Positions 9,582-18,632 of a stretch of DNA of 64,000 nucleotides are shown one piece after another. The notes under the pieces were generated by a model, which worked only from the letters and a program-made list of their open reading frames with translations, searched no databases and was not told the DNA's origin. How positions within the stretch are numbered: position 1 is the first letter of the stretch; every line of letters starts with the position of its first letter. The position numbers and the translations under genes are program-made. Origin of the DNA: an uncultured Flavobacteriales bacterium (GTDB lineage Bacteria; Bacteroidota; Bacteroidia; Flavobacteriales_D; Parvicellaceae); contig CALJHN010000010.1 in NCBI GenBank assembly GCA_938075455.1, positions 97,868 to 161,867 on the forward strand, given 5' to 3'.

Positions 9582-10675
9582 TGAGTGATAAGGGATTACT
9601 TAACAAGTTAGAGCAAATCGCCATAAAATATGACGAGATATCTAAACAGATGGTAGATCCTGATGTTATTAATGACATGAAGAGATATGTAAGTTTAAAT
9701 AAAGAATATAAAGAACTTACAGAAGTGGTAAATACTTACAATTCTTACAAAGATATACTTGACAATATAGAAAATGCAAAATCCATTTTACAAACGGAAA
9801 CTGACTCTGAGTTTAAGGACATGGCTCGAGAAGAGCTAGAGGAATTTCAGCGTGCAAAGACCGATTTAGATGAAAAAATAAAATGGTTATTAATACCTAA
9901 AGATCCGAATGACAATAAAAATGTCATAATGGAAATTAGATCTGGAACTGGAGGGGATGAAGCTTGTATTTTTGTGGAGGATGTTTTCAGAATGTTTACT
10001 ATGTTTTTCAAAGAAAAATCATGGAATTTTGAAGTTCTTAATTCTAATGAAGGAGGTACAAAAGGATTTAGAGAAATATCGCTTAGTATTTCTGGAGAAG
10101 AAGTTTATGGGAAATTAAAATTTGAATCTGGAGTCCATAGAGTTCAGAGAGTTCCCGAAACAGAGTCTCAGGGGAGGGTTCATACCTCAGCGATTACTGT
10201 AGCTGTTCTTCCCGAAGCAGAAGAAGTAGATTTTGAACTTAACTTAACAGATGTAAAAAAAGATACCTTTAGAGCTTCTGGTGCAGGGGGACAACATGTA
10301 AATAAAACCGAATCTGCAGTTAGGGTTACGCACTTGCCGACAGGCACAGTAGTAGAATGTCAAGATGGTCGTTCACAGCACAAGAACTATGAAAAAGCAC
10401 TAAAGGTTTTAAGGTCTAGACTGTATCAAGCAGAAGAAGAAAGATTGGATAAGGAAAGGGCAGATGAGAGAAAATCATTAATATCTACTGGAGATAGGTC
10501 TGCAAAAATAAGAACTTACAATTATCCTCAGGGTAGAATTACAGACCATAGAATAAATAAGACTATCTATAGTCTTTCTAACTTTATGAATGGTGATATT
10601 CAGGAAATGATAGATGCATTAATAATGGCTGAAAATGCAGAGAAGCTAAATGAAAGTAAATTAGACGAAGTATGA
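9581..10675 (+). CDS. prfA: Peptide chain release factor 1
   Basis: RF1 ends translation at UAA and UAG codons. The 364-residue protein has the catalytic GGQ loop in GAGGQHVNKTESAVR, where the Gln is the methylated residue in the family. The codon-recognition tripeptide is P-E-T in RVQRVPETESQGR; this Pro-x-Thr pattern marks RF1 rather than RF2. It overlaps purM by one base at its start and pyrF by four bases (ATGA) at its end, so purM-prfA-pyrF behave as one translationally coupled operon. Confidence 0.97.
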   Translation: MSDKGLLNKLEQIAIKYDEISKQMVDPDVINDMKRYVSLNKEYKELTEVVNTYNSYKDILDNIENAKSILQTETDSEFKDMAREELEEFQRAKTDLDEKIKWLLIPKDPNDNKNVIMEIRSGTGGDEACIFVEDVFRMFTMFFKEKSWNFEVLNSNEGGTKGFREISLSISGEEVYGKLKFESGVHRVQRVPETESQGRVHTSAITVAVLPEAEEVDFELNLTDVKKDTFRASGAGGQHVNKTESAVRVTHLPTGTVVECQDGRSQHKNYEKALKVLRSRLYQAEEERLDKERADERKSLISTGDRSAKIRTYNYPQGRITDHRINKTIYSLSNFMNGDIQEMIDALIMAENAEKLNESKLDEV

Positions 10676-11475
10676 CTAGAAATAAAATTATTGAGCAAAT
10701 ACATCATAAAAAATCTTTTTTATGTGTAGGCTTAGATACTGATATTTCTAAAATACCAAAATTTTTATTGGATTTGGAAGATCCTGTTTTTGAATTTAAC
10801 AAAAGAATTATCGATGCTACAAAAGATCTTTGTATAGCTTATAAACCCAATATAGCGTTCTATGAATCTATGGGAATTGCTGGCTGGAAAAGTCTAAAGA
10901 AAACAATAGAATATATTCCTGAAGATATTTTCACTATTGCAGATGCCAAAAGGGGGGATATTGGAAATACATCTAAAAAGTATGCTGAAACTTTTTTTTC
11001 AACTTATAATTTTGACTCAATAACAGTTGCTCCATATATGGGAGAAGACTCCATTACTCCATTCCTTGAATATTCAAATAAATGGACAATTGTTTTAGGT
11101 CTAACAAGTAATGATGGTTCCAAATCGTTTCAAAATTTAGCCTTAGAAAAAGGAAATTTTCTTTTCCAAGAAGTTTTGGAATCTTCTAGTAAATGGGGAA
11201 CCAAATCAAATATGATGTATGTTGTTGGAGCTACCAAAGCAAAAGATTTACTTGAAATAAGAAAGATTATACCAGAACATTTTTTACTAATTCCAGGAAT
11301 AGGAGCACAGGGAGGAGATTTAGACGAAGTAATTAAAAATGGAATTAATAATGATGTAGGTTTATTGATTAATTCTTCTAGAGGAATAATTTATGCTGGT
11401 AATGACAGGAATTTTGATTCAAAATCTAGAGAAGAAGCTTTGAAAATTAAAAATAAAATGTCTAATTACTTATAA
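10672..11475 (+). CDS. pyrF: Orotidine-5'-phosphate decarboxylase (type 2)
   Basis: PyrF converts OMP to UMP, the last step of pyrimidine synthesis. The 267-residue chain starts with the typical SFLCVGLDTDISKIP segment. The catalytic motif DAKRGDIGNTSKKYA has the essential Asp91, Lys93 and Asp96. LIPGIGAQGGD is the phosphate-binding loop. The length and sequence fit the longer PyrF subfamily common in Bacteroidota. Its start lies inside the last codons of prfA (ATGA). Confidence 0.93.
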   Translation: MTRNKIIEQIHHKKSFLCVGLDTDISKIPKFLLDLEDPVFEFNKRIIDATKDLCIAYKPNIAFYESMGIAGWKSLKKTIEYIPEDIFTIADAKRGDIGNTSKKYAETFFSTYNFDSITVAPYMGEDSITPFLEYSNKWTIVLGLTSNDGSKSFQNLALEKGNFLFQEVLESSSKWGTKSNMMYVVGATKAKDLLEIRKIIPEHFLLIPGIGAQGGDLDEVIKNGINNDVGLLINSSRGIIYAGNDRNFDSKSREEALKIKNKMSNYL

Positions 11476-11484
11476 GTTTAAATT

Positions 11485-11733
11485 ATGAAAATTTATCATT
11501 CCTTATTAAATAAAATTTTAAGTTTCTTTGAGAAGCGAGCTTTCGGAGTAAGTGAGTGGCTAGGAACCAAATTTGGTATCAATCCAGCATTAGTTAGAAA
11601 GTTTTTTATCTATTTAAGCTTTGTAACTCTTGGAAGTCCACTTTTAATTTATTTTCCAATGGCTTATTTTTTAGAAAATAAGGATAAATTATATTGGAGA
11701 AAAAAAAGAAAAACTGTTTGGGATTTTAAGTAA
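11485..11733 (+). CDS. PspC-domain small membrane protein
   Basis: This 82-residue protein has a single PspC-type domain: a short amphipathic start, then GVSEWLGTKFGI and ALVRKFFIYLSFV, with one or two membrane segments between about residues 35 and 67. The tail is very basic (YWRKKRKTVWDFK). PspC proteins in gamma-proteobacteria respond to envelope stress. Here the protein is a stand-alone domain without other psp genes, and its role is unknown. It lies 9 bases after pyrF and is probably in the same operon. Confidence 0.7.
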   Translation: MKIYHSLLNKILSFFEKRAFGVSEWLGTKFGINPALVRKFFIYLSFVTLGSPLLIYFPMAYFLENKDKLYWRKKRKTVWDFK

Positions 11734-11747
11734 TTGGAAAGTTTAAA

Positions 11748-12665
11748 ATGGTCAAAAAGAAAATTTTAGTTACAGGAGCCAATGGGTTATTAGGTCAAAA
11801 AATCATCTACAATTTAAAAAACAGAAATGATGTTTCTTTATTGGCTTGTTCTAGAGGCGTCAATAGACTTATAGAAACTAATGGATATAAGTATATAGAA
11901 CTAGATATAACCAACAAAAATCAAGTTCAAAAGGTTATATCGAAAGAAAAACCAGATGCTGTAATAAATTGTGCAGCAATGACCAATGTAGATAAATGCG
12001 AGAAAAATCAAAAAGAGTGTTGGGATATTAATGTAAATGCTGTTGAGAATATTGCAAATTCTTGTGAGTTGGTTAAGGCCCATTTATTGCATTTGAGTAC
12101 AGATTTTGTTTTTGACGGAACATCAGGGCCTTACAACGAAACTGACCAACCAAATCCCCTGCACTTCTATGCCGAATCCAAACTTAAATCTGAAGAGATT
12201 GTTCAAAAAACTTTAACCAATTGGAGTATTGCAAGGACCATTATAATTTATGGAATTACTGATAATATGAGCCGCTCTAATATTGTTTTGTGGGCTAAAA
12301 GTGAAATTGACAAAGGAAATACCATTAATGTAGTAAAGGATCAATATAGGTCTCCAACATTAGCAGAAGATTTAGCAAAAGGTTGTATATCTATTATTGA
12401 TAAGTCAACCTATGGATTATACCATCTTTCTGGACCAAAAACTTACAGTATTTTAGATTTAGTTTATCAAGTCGCAGATTTTTATAATTTAGATAAATCA
12501 TTAATAAACCCTGTTACTTCAGCATCTTTAAATCAGCCTGCTAAAAGACCATTAATTACGGGTTTCGATATTGGTAAAGCAAAGAGGGATTTAGATTATA
12601 GCCCTGTGGATTTTACAGAAGGAATAAAAATAATGCACCAACAAATAAAAAAATATGAAGTTTAA
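11748..12665 (+). CDS. RmlD-like NAD(P)-dependent sugar-nucleotide reductase / epimerase
   Basis: This 305-residue extended short-chain dehydrogenase has the Rossmann motif TGANGLLGQK at the N-terminus, LSTDFVFDG, and the catalytic Tyr-x-x-x-Lys in YAESK with the preceding Ser/Thr region. The sequence is closest in pattern to dTDP-4-dehydrorhamnose reductase (RmlD). No rmlA, rmlB or rmlC is nearby, so the substrate is uncertain and the rhamnose role is not claimed. Its last 11 bases overlap the start of the symporter gene in another frame. Confidence 0.75.
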   Translation: MVKKKILVTGANGLLGQKIIYNLKNRNDVSLLACSRGVNRLIETNGYKYIELDITNKNQVQKVISKEKPDAVINCAAMTNVDKCEKNQKECWDINVNAVENIANSCELVKAHLLHLSTDFVFDGTSGPYNETDQPNPLHFYAESKLKSEEIVQKTLTNWSIARTIIIYGITDNMSRSNIVLWAKSEIDKGNTINVVKDQYRSPTLAEDLAKGCISIIDKSTYGLYHLSGPKTYSILDLVYQVADFYNLDKSLINPVTSASLNQPAKRPLITGFDIGKAKRDLDYSPVDFTEGIKIMHQQIKKYEV

Positions 12666-14262
12666 AATATCTACCATCTTGTTAATGATATTACCAAATT
12701 TTATTTTGGGACAATTCCAACAAGCTACTGAAATGGGGTTAGATCAAAAAATTGACAAAGCCTTTAAACCCTTTTCTGATTTTGTTTCAAACGTTGTATT
12801 TTTTGAGGTGTTTAACGGAGCACCATTTGTAATAGTATTATTGGTTTTTAGTGCCATGTTCTTTACCTTATATTTTGGATTTCCAAATATTAAATATTTT
12901 GGAAAAGCTATAGGTGTTGTAAGAGGTAAATACGACCATGTAGATAAACCTAGCTCTGCAAATTCAGACTTGGCAGTAGATGGAGATATAAAAGACACAA
13001 TTTCTGACGAAAGTAAACAAGGGGAGGTAACACATTTTCAAGCATTAGCAACAGCTGTTTCAGGAACAGTAGGAAATGGTAATATTGCTGGTGTTGCTCT
13101 AGCAATTGCTCTTGGTGGACCGGGAGCAACTTTCTGGATGATTATTTGTGGTTTATTGGGAATGTCTACAAAATTTGTGGAATGTACATTAGGTGTTCAA
13201 TATAGAGACATAGGGGAAGATGGTACTGTTTATGGAGGCCCCATGTATTATTTAAGCAAAGGATTAAAAGAAAAAGGTTTTAAAACACTTGGAAAAATAA
13301 CTGCAGTATTATTTGCAATTTTTTGTATAGGAGGTTCTTTTGGTGGTGGTAATGCAGCACAATCCAATCAAGCTACAATAGTCATTAAAGACTTACTTGG
13401 CTTAGACAGTACAAGTGCAGGTGCAGTAATTGGAATTATTTTAGCATTGCTTGTTGGTATTATAATAATCGGGGGCATAAAAAGAATAGCATCAGTTACA
13501 GAAAAAATTGTTCCTTTTATGGCATTACTTTATTTACTAGCCTGTATGTATATTATTGTTCTCAATTTTAATCTAGTGGACAATGCCTTTAGTCTTATAA
13601 TTACTCAAGCATTTAACCCAAAGGCAATAGGTGTTGGTGGAGTTATTGGTGTTTTGCTCGTTGGTTTTAAAAGAGCTGCTTTTTCAAATGAAGCTGGTGC
13701 TGGTTCTGCATCGATTGCACATTCTGCCGTTAAAACAAAATATTCTGCATCTGAAGGACTTGTTGCTTTATTAGAACCATTTATCGATACTGTGGTTATT
13801 TGCACAATGACAGCTTTAGTAATTATCATTTTTAATTTTGGTGGTGCATTTGAGTATGGAGGTACCAACGGATCTGTTTTAATTGATGGCGTTGCATATG
13901 AGGGAGCGGGAATAACCTCTATGGCATTTGCTGAGTATATTCCTTATTCAAATGTTTTTCTAACAATTGCAGTTGTATTATTTGCTGTTTCAACGATGAT
14001 ATCATGGTCTTATTATGGTCTTCAGTCATGGAAATATCTATTTGGTAGAGGAAGAGCAGCAGATTTAACTTACAAAGTTCTTTTCTTGGTTTTTGTTATT
14101 ATTGGTGCTGCAGCAAGTATGAATTCTATTTGGGCATTTTCAGATGCTATGATATTTGCTATGGTTTTTCCAAATATGGTTGGACTTTATTTTTTATTTC
14201 CAGTAGTCAAAAAACAACTTGCTAGATATTTAGACGCTATTAATAATGAAGGAGAATCTTGA
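12655..14262 (+). CDS. Alanine/glycine:cation symporter (AGCS family)
   Basis: This 535-residue inner-membrane protein has about ten or eleven hydrophobic segments. It carries the AGCS signature GNGNIAGVALAIALGGPGA in the third to fourth segment and the family stretch FSNEAGAGSASIAHSAVKT. The family imports alanine or glycine with sodium. The N-terminus is preceded by a signal-like segment (MKFKISTILLMILPNFILGQ) that is common in Bacteroidota members. A charged insert of about 35 residues lies between the first two helices (near residues 90-125). It overlaps the reductase gene by 11 bases. Confidence 0.9.
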   Translation: MKFKISTILLMILPNFILGQFQQATEMGLDQKIDKAFKPFSDFVSNVVFFEVFNGAPFVIVLLVFSAMFFTLYFGFPNIKYFGKAIGVVRGKYDHVDKPSSANSDLAVDGDIKDTISDESKQGEVTHFQALATAVSGTVGNGNIAGVALAIALGGPGATFWMIICGLLGMSTKFVECTLGVQYRDIGEDGTVYGGPMYYLSKGLKEKGFKTLGKITAVLFAIFCIGGSFGGGNAAQSNQATIVIKDLLGLDSTSAGAVIGIILALLVGIIIIGGIKRIASVTEKIVPFMALLYLLACMYIIVLNFNLVDNAFSLIITQAFNPKAIGVGGVIGVLLVGFKRAAFSNEAGAGSASIAHSAVKTKYSASEGLVALLEPFIDTVVICTMTALVIIIFNFGGAFEYGGTNGSVLIDGVAYEGAGITSMAFAEYIPYSNVFLTIAVVLFAVSTMISWSYYGLQSWKYLFGRGRAADLTYKVLFLVFVIIGAAASMNSIWAFSDAMIFAMVFPNMVGLYFLFPVVKKQLARYLDAINNEGES

Positions 14263-14277
14263 TGTTTAAATTGGGCA

Positions 14278-15339
14278 ATGAAGTTTAATATACTTTACTC
14301 GCCTTCTCAGCGTAGAGGAATTATCTTTCTTCTTATAATTTTCATTTCATATTTTATTTTTCTTTTTTATGAAAGAAATTCTTTAGAAAACATTTCTCCA
14401 ATAGTTGTTGTGGAGAGTGAGATAATAGAGACTTTAGAATTTGAAAAGCCCATTATTATCCCCGAAAATAGAAATCCTAATTTTTGGAAAAGAAAAGATT
14501 GGATTAAGTTAGGCTTCTCTAATTCTCAAATTAAGATAATTGAAAATTATCAGAAAAAGTTAAATATTTTCACCACTAAAAAACAACTATTGAAATGCTA
14601 TGCATTTAATGAAATAGAAAGAAAAATGTTAGATTCGATCGTTGTAATTCATAAAAAAACAAATAAGTCAGAGTTTAAAAAGCCCTTTGTATTTCTTTTA
14701 AGATCTAAAAGTCCCAACTATGATTTGAAAAATTATTTTGACACAATTTATTATAACAAAAACTCTAAAGGGGTTTTTAGTTATTATGTTTCAAATTCTA
14801 AAACAAACAACTTTTCAGCAATCAAGAATTGTTTAAATGGTCAAAAGCCTAAGGTTTATAGTTTAAATCCCAGAAACTTGAGAATGATTTTAAGAAAACC
14901 ACAAAAAATTTATAAATCTAAAACTTCAATAAAATCAAAATTTATTGTAAATATTAATATGGCAGATAGCTTGCAGTGGAGAAAGCTTCGTGGAGTTGGT
15001 GCTAAAAGATCCATACATATTTTAAATTATAAAAATGCTCTTGGTGGATTTGTTCGTATTTCTCAGGTAAATGAAGTATTTAGTATTAATGATAGTCTTT
15101 TTAAAAGCTTTGAGAGATTTCTTACTATAAAAGATTCTAGTTTGGTAAAAATTAATATAAATACTTGTTTAGCAAAACAATTAAAAAACCACCCTTATAT
15201 TAATTGGAATCTTGCTAATTCAATAGTTAATTTTAGGGAACAACATGGGTGTTTCAAATTATTGGAGGATTTAAAAAAAATCCATATTCTAGATAATAAA
15301 TTATATTATAAAATCGTACCTTACCTAACCATACAGTAA
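14278..15339 (+). CDS. Membrane-anchored helix-hairpin-helix (ComEA-type) protein
   Basis: This 353-residue protein has one N-terminal membrane helix (about residues 14-31) and a basic, Lys/Asn-rich body. Three helix-hairpin-helix units can be seen: KLGFSNSQIKIIENYQ (near 80), the strongest one, WRKLRGVGAKRSIHILNY (near 240), followed by GGFVRISQVNEV, and a third, ININTCLAKQL with PYINWNLANSIVNFR (near 295-325). This matches the ComEA-like proteins of flavobacteria, proposed to bind DNA in the periplasm. No other competence gene is nearby, so a DNA-uptake role is an inference. Codon use is strongly A/T-rich. Confidence 0.72.
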   Translation: MKFNILYSPSQRRGIIFLLIIFISYFIFLFYERNSLENISPIVVVESEIIETLEFEKPIIIPENRNPNFWKRKDWIKLGFSNSQIKIIENYQKKLNIFTTKKQLLKCYAFNEIERKMLDSIVVIHKKTNKSEFKKPFVFLLRSKSPNYDLKNYFDTIYYNKNSKGVFSYYVSNSKTNNFSAIKNCLNGQKPKVYSLNPRNLRMILRKPQKIYKSKTSIKSKFIVNINMADSLQWRKLRGVGAKRSIHILNYKNALGGFVRISQVNEVFSINDSLFKSFERFLTIKDSSLVKININTCLAKQLKNHPYINWNLANSIVNFREQHGCFKLLEDLKKIHILDNKLYYKIVPYLTIQ

Positions 15340-15349
15340 TTCTGTAGAA

Positions 15350-15877
15350 TTGAATTTAAAACAGGAAATTAAAAGTCATATAAGGGATGTAAAAGATTTC
15401 CCTAAAAAAGGTGTTATTTTTAAAGATATCACCCCAGTTCTTAAAAACCCTCTACTTTGCTCCAATATAGTTAAACAACTCTCTAGTTACTTGACACCTA
15501 AAACCACCCATGTAGTTGGTGTTGAAAGTAGAGGGTTTCTATTTGGTCTACCTTTAACAATTGAAAATAATCTTTCCTTTGTTTTGATAAGAAAAAAAGG
15601 GAAACTTCCCTATAAAACCATATCAACTGATTATGATTTAGAGTATGGAAAAGCAACCATTGAAATGAACACCAATGATATTGGTCTAGGAGACAGAGTT
15701 GTGATTCACGATGATTTGCTTGCTACTGGGGGGACTGCAATTGCTGCTGCAAAATTGGTAATTCAACAAGGGGCAATAGTAGATGGATTTTCATTTGTCG
15801 TAGAGCTTGATTTTTTAAAAGGAAGAGAAAGATTAGATGAATTTTCAAAAAACATAAACAGTATTGTAAATTATTAA
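15350..15877 (+). CDS. apt: Adenine phosphoribosyltransferase
   Basis: Apt salvages adenine with PRPP to form AMP. The 175-residue chain contains FPKKGVIFKDITP near residue 19, GVESRGFLFG, and the PRPP-binding loop VVIHDDLLATGGTA. The reading frame has no ATG before the conserved N-terminus, so translation must begin at the TTG at 15350, which gives the usual family N-terminus. It is 10 bases downstream of the helix-hairpin-helix gene, in the same orientation. Confidence 0.93.
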   Translation: MNLKQEIKSHIRDVKDFPKKGVIFKDITPVLKNPLLCSNIVKQLSSYLTPKTTHVVGVESRGFLFGLPLTIENNLSFVLIRKKGKLPYKTISTDYDLEYGKATIEMNTNDIGLGDRVVIHDDLLATGGTAIAAAKLVIQQGAIVDGFSFVVELDFLKGRERLDEFSKNINSIVNY

Positions 15878-15889
15878 AACTTATTTGAT

Positions 15890-17035
15890 ATGAATTTTGA
15901 CCATTCAGAAGACCAGCTGATGATTCAGCAAATGACTCAAGACTTTGCAAAAAAAGAAATTTTGCCATACATTAATTTCTGGGACGAAAAACAGTATTTT
16001 CCAATAGAGTTATTCAAAAAAGCTGGCAAACAAGGATTAATGGGAGTTTTAGTTCCAGAAAAGTTTGGAGGTTCTGGATTAGGTTATGAAGAATATATTT
16101 TGGTTATTAAAGAAATTTCTAAGTTTTGTGGTGCTATTGGCTTATCCATTGCAGCTCATAATTCCCTTTGTGTCAACCATTTACTGAAGTTTGGAAATGA
16201 AAATCAAAAAAATAAATGGCTTCCAAAGTTGTCTTCTGGTCAATGGATCGGAGCATGGGGACTTACAGAACCCAATACTGGTTCAGATGCAATGAGAATG
16301 AAATGTGTTGCGGAACAAGATGGAGATTATTGGGTGATTAATGGTTCTAAAAACTTTATTACTCATGGGATTTCAGGAGATATTATTGTAGTGATAGTGA
16401 GAACTGGAGATTTGCTTGATTCTCATGGAATGACTGCTTTTGCTGTGGAGCGGGGGGCAAAAGGCTTTCTTTCAGGAAAGAAAGAAAATAAGTTAGGAAT
16501 GAGAGCCTCTGAAACGGCAGAAGTAATTTTCGATAATTGTAGAGTCCATAAAGACAATATTATTGGCAGTGTTGGTGAAGGATTTATCCAGTCTATGAAA
16601 ATTTTAGATGGTGGAAGAATTTCGATTGGAGCTATGGCATTAGGCATGGCTGAAGGGGCTTTAGAAGCGTCAATATCCTATTCAAAAGAAAGAGAACAGT
16701 TTGGTAAGCCAATAAGTAAGTTTCAAGGCATATCCTTTAAATTGGCAGAAATGGCAACGGAGATTGAAGCATCAAAAATGTTGCTTTTCAAAGCAGCATC
16801 TAAAATGTTATCAAATTCAAAAGATGCTAATTATCATTCTGCAATTGCCAAATTTAAAGCTTCTGAAGTGGCTGTTTCTGTTGCTAACGATGCAGTTCAG
16901 ATTTTTGGTGGTTACGGATATTCAAAAGAATATCCAGTTGAAAAATTTTATAGAGACTCTAAATTAAGTACAATTGGAGAGGGGACATCAGAAATTCAAA
17001 AGCTAGTAATTTCAAGAGCTTTACTAAATAATTAA
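15890..17035 (+). CDS. Acyl-CoA dehydrogenase (short-chain type)
   Basis: This FAD flavoprotein introduces the alpha-beta double bond in acyl-CoA during beta-oxidation and passes electrons to ETF. At 381 residues it has the normal size. Motifs are WGLTEPNTGSDA (FAD/substrate contact), REQFGKPISKFQ, and YGYSKEYPVEKFYRDSK. The catalytic Glu is in IGEGTSEIQ (residue 364), the position used by butyryl-type enzymes. The chain-length preference cannot be read from sequence. It follows apt by 12 bases; a new promoter for rpsU starts just after its stop. Confidence 0.92.
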   Translation: MNFDHSEDQLMIQQMTQDFAKKEILPYINFWDEKQYFPIELFKKAGKQGLMGVLVPEKFGGSGLGYEEYILVIKEISKFCGAIGLSIAAHNSLCVNHLLKFGNENQKNKWLPKLSSGQWIGAWGLTEPNTGSDAMRMKCVAEQDGDYWVINGSKNFITHGISGDIIVVIVRTGDLLDSHGMTAFAVERGAKGFLSGKKENKLGMRASETAEVIFDNCRVHKDNIIGSVGEGFIQSMKILDGGRISIGAMALGMAEGALEASISYSKEREQFGKPISKFQGISFKLAEMATEIEASKMLLFKAASKMLSNSKDANYHSAIAKFKASEVAVSVANDAVQIFGGYGYSKEYPVEKFYRDSKLSTIGEGTSEIQKLVISRALLNN

Positions 17036-17042
17036 ATTTCTT

Positions 17043-17073
17043 TTTGGAGATTTATTTTAATTGTATACATTTG
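17043..17073 (+). promoter_or_regulatory. Strong Bacteroidota-type promoter for rpsU
   Basis: TTTG at 17043-17046, a 19-base spacer, and TACATTTG at 17066-17073 match the full phylum consensus exactly. Transcription would start near 17080, leaving a leader of about 13 bases before the rpsU ATG at 17093. Confidence 0.8.
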
Positions 17074-17092
17074 TCGCCTATAAAAATGAAAC

Positions 17093-17281
17093 ATGTTACA
17101 GATTCCAGTAAAAGAAGGAGAGTCAATTGAAAGAGCTCTTAAAAAGTACAAAAAGAAATTTGAAAGAACTGGCGTTCTCAAAGAGCTAAGGGAAAGAAAA
17201 GAGCATACTAAAAAATCTATCATTCGAAGACAGCAAGTTATAAAGGCTGAATATGTAGAAAAGCTTAAAGCTGCAGAATAA
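17093..17281 (+). CDS. rpsU: 30S ribosomal protein S21
   Basis: S21 is a small basic ribosomal protein that helps mRNA engagement on the 30S subunit. The 62-residue sequence begins MLQIPVKEGESIERALKKYK and continues with the family pattern of Arg/Lys-rich helices (RRQQVIKAEY). It has its own exact-consensus promoter and is followed by a strong intrinsic terminator, so it is expressed as a single gene with high output. Confidence 0.95.
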   Translation: MLQIPVKEGESIERALKKYKKKFERTGVLKELRERKEHTKKSIIRRQQVIKAEYVEKLKAAE

Positions 17282-17303
17282 AACATTTAAAATCTTATTT
17301 TGT

Positions 17304-17329
17304 GAGGGCTTAGTGCCCTCTTTTTTTTT
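17304..17329 (+). terminator. Intrinsic terminator of rpsU
   Basis: GAGGGC (17304-17309), loop TTAGT, GCCCTC (17315-17320), then nine T residues (17321-17329). It is immediately preceded by TATTTTG (17296-17302), which resembles a -7 box, and is followed 18 bases later by the TTG start of the recombinase gene. Confidence 0.92.
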
Positions 17330-17347
17330 ATATTACACTAACTAAAA

Positions 17348-18241
17348 TTGTTTTTATTGGGTAATATAACTTTAATCAAAAATTTTCTAGATTATTTAAT
17401 AATAGAAAAAAGATACTCTGTTCATACTACAATCTCATATAGAAATGATTTAAATCAATTCAATTTATATCTTTCGGAATTTTATTCTGATATAGAATTT
17501 CATAAAGTTGAAATGATTCATGTTAGGAGTTACATGGTTCATTTGTTAGACGCTAAATTAGCGAAATCTACCGTTGCTAGAAAAGTAAGCAGCATAAAAT
17601 CACTTTTTAAGTTTTTGAAAAAAGAACAACTTATTTCTTCTTCTCCAGTTCAATTATTAGAAATACCAAAACTAGATAGTCGTTTGCCTGTTTTTTTAAA
17701 GGAAGAGGAGGTGGTAAATTTATTTGAAGAATTTAACTTCAAAAATTCTTTTAGTGGAAAGAGGGATAAAATGATATTATATTTTTTTTATCAAACTGGA
17801 ATAAGACTTTCAGAATTGATAGGCTTAAAAGATATGGACGTGAGAAACGGAGAGTTAAAAGTTCTAGGTAAAAGAAATAAAGAGAGAATAATTCCTTTGT
17901 CAAATAATATTCAACCCTTAATTGATCAATATCTAGATTTGAAAGTCGAATTGGGATTTGAAAAAAAGTACTTTTTTGTTACTGATAAGGGCAATAAACT
18001 TTATGAAAAGTTTGTTTACAGAAAAGTAAATCATTATATTTCTATAGTGTCAAGCAAACAAAAAAAGAGTCCACACATATTAAGACATACTTTTGCTACC
18101 CATATGTTAAATAATGGGGCTGATTTAAATTCAATTAAAGAAATTTTAGGTCATGAAAACCTTTCAGCGACACAAGTATATACCCATAATTCTTTTCAAA
18201 AATTAAAATCTATTCACAAACAGTCACATCCTCGTGGCTAA
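17348..18241 (+). CDS. xerC: Site-specific tyrosine recombinase XerC/XerD
   Basis: Xer recombinases resolve chromosome dimers at dif. The 297-residue protein has an N-terminal SAM-like core-binding domain (SVHTTISYRNDLNQF) and a C-terminal catalytic domain. The catalytic residues are visible as Arg in TGIRLSELIGL, Lys in LGKRNKERIIPL, His-x-x-Arg in HILRHTFATHML, His in LGHENL, and Tyr in QVYTH. No ATG precedes the conserved region; the start is TTG at 17348 or the TTG three codons later. The position between rpsU and hpf is the usual one in flavobacteria and argues for a housekeeping Xer rather than a mobile integrase. XerC versus XerD is not certain. Confidence 0.85.
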   Translation: MFLLGNITLIKNFLDYLIIEKRYSVHTTISYRNDLNQFNLYLSEFYSDIEFHKVEMIHVRSYMVHLLDAKLAKSTVARKVSSIKSLFKFLKKEQLISSSPVQLLEIPKLDSRLPVFLKEEEVVNLFEEFNFKNSFSGKRDKMILYFFYQTGIRLSELIGLKDMDVRNGELKVLGKRNKERIIPLSNNIQPLIDQYLDLKVELGFEKKYFFVTDKGNKLYEKFVYRKVNHYISIVSSKQKKSPHILRHTFATHMLNNGADLNSIKEILGHENLSATQVYTHNSFQKLKSIHKQSHPRG

Positions 18242-18252
18242 AATTTTATATT

Positions 18253-18555
18253 ATGCAAGTAAAAGTTCAATCTATCCAATTTTCAGCCGATCAAAAACTA
18301 TTAAATTTTGTAAGTCAAAAAGTTAACAAACTCAATTTATTTTTTGGTAATATTCTAGTTTCTGAGGTTTTTTTAAAAATAATTAGGGCAAATTCAAATA
18401 ATAATAAGCTTGTTGAAATTAAAATTAATATTCCTGGCAAAGAGCTTTTTGCAAGAAAAAAATCTAAATCCTTCGAAGAGGCTACAGATGAGGCTGTTGA
18501 TGCACTTAGAAGGCAAATCAATAAACATAAAGGAAAAAACAGGATAAAAAACTAA
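18253..18555 (+). CDS. hpf: Ribosome hibernation-promoting factor, short form (HPF/RaiA)
   Basis: This 100-residue HPF/YfiA-family protein binds the 30S subunit in slow growth and helps 70S inactivation. It begins MQVKVQSIQFSADQKLLNFV and ends with the basic helix DALRRQINKHKGK typical of the family. It lacks the C-terminal dimerisation domain of long HPF, so it is a short form. It lies 11 bases after the recombinase gene, probably cotranscribed. The following tRNA block seems to have its own promoter. Confidence 0.88.
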   Translation: MQVKVQSIQFSADQKLLNFVSQKVNKLNLFFGNILVSEVFLKIIRANSNNNKLVEIKINIPGKELFARKKSKSFEEATDEAVDALRRQINKHKGKNRIKN

Positions 18556-18568
18556 TTTTTTTCCTCAC

Positions 18569-18602
18569 TTTGTAAGATATACTGTTTCTTTTTATAAATT
18601 TG
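18569..18602 (+). promoter_or_regulatory. Probable promoter of the tRNA-tuf-secE block
   Basis: TAAATTTG at 18595-18602 matches the TAnnTTTG box. A TTTG lies upstream at 18569-18572, with a 22-base spacer that is slightly longer than ideal. Initiation near 18609 would place the first tRNA about 24 bases downstream. Confidence 0.5.
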
Positions 18603-18632
18603 CACACCTTTTCTGCAAAGCAAGGGTAAATT

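Noticed and set aside
17348..18241. Tyrosine recombinase as a sign of an integrated element
   Set aside because: It sits in the conserved rpsU-xer-hpf order, with no attachment repeats or phage genes; the nearby tRNA genes are intact and not flanked by direct repeats.
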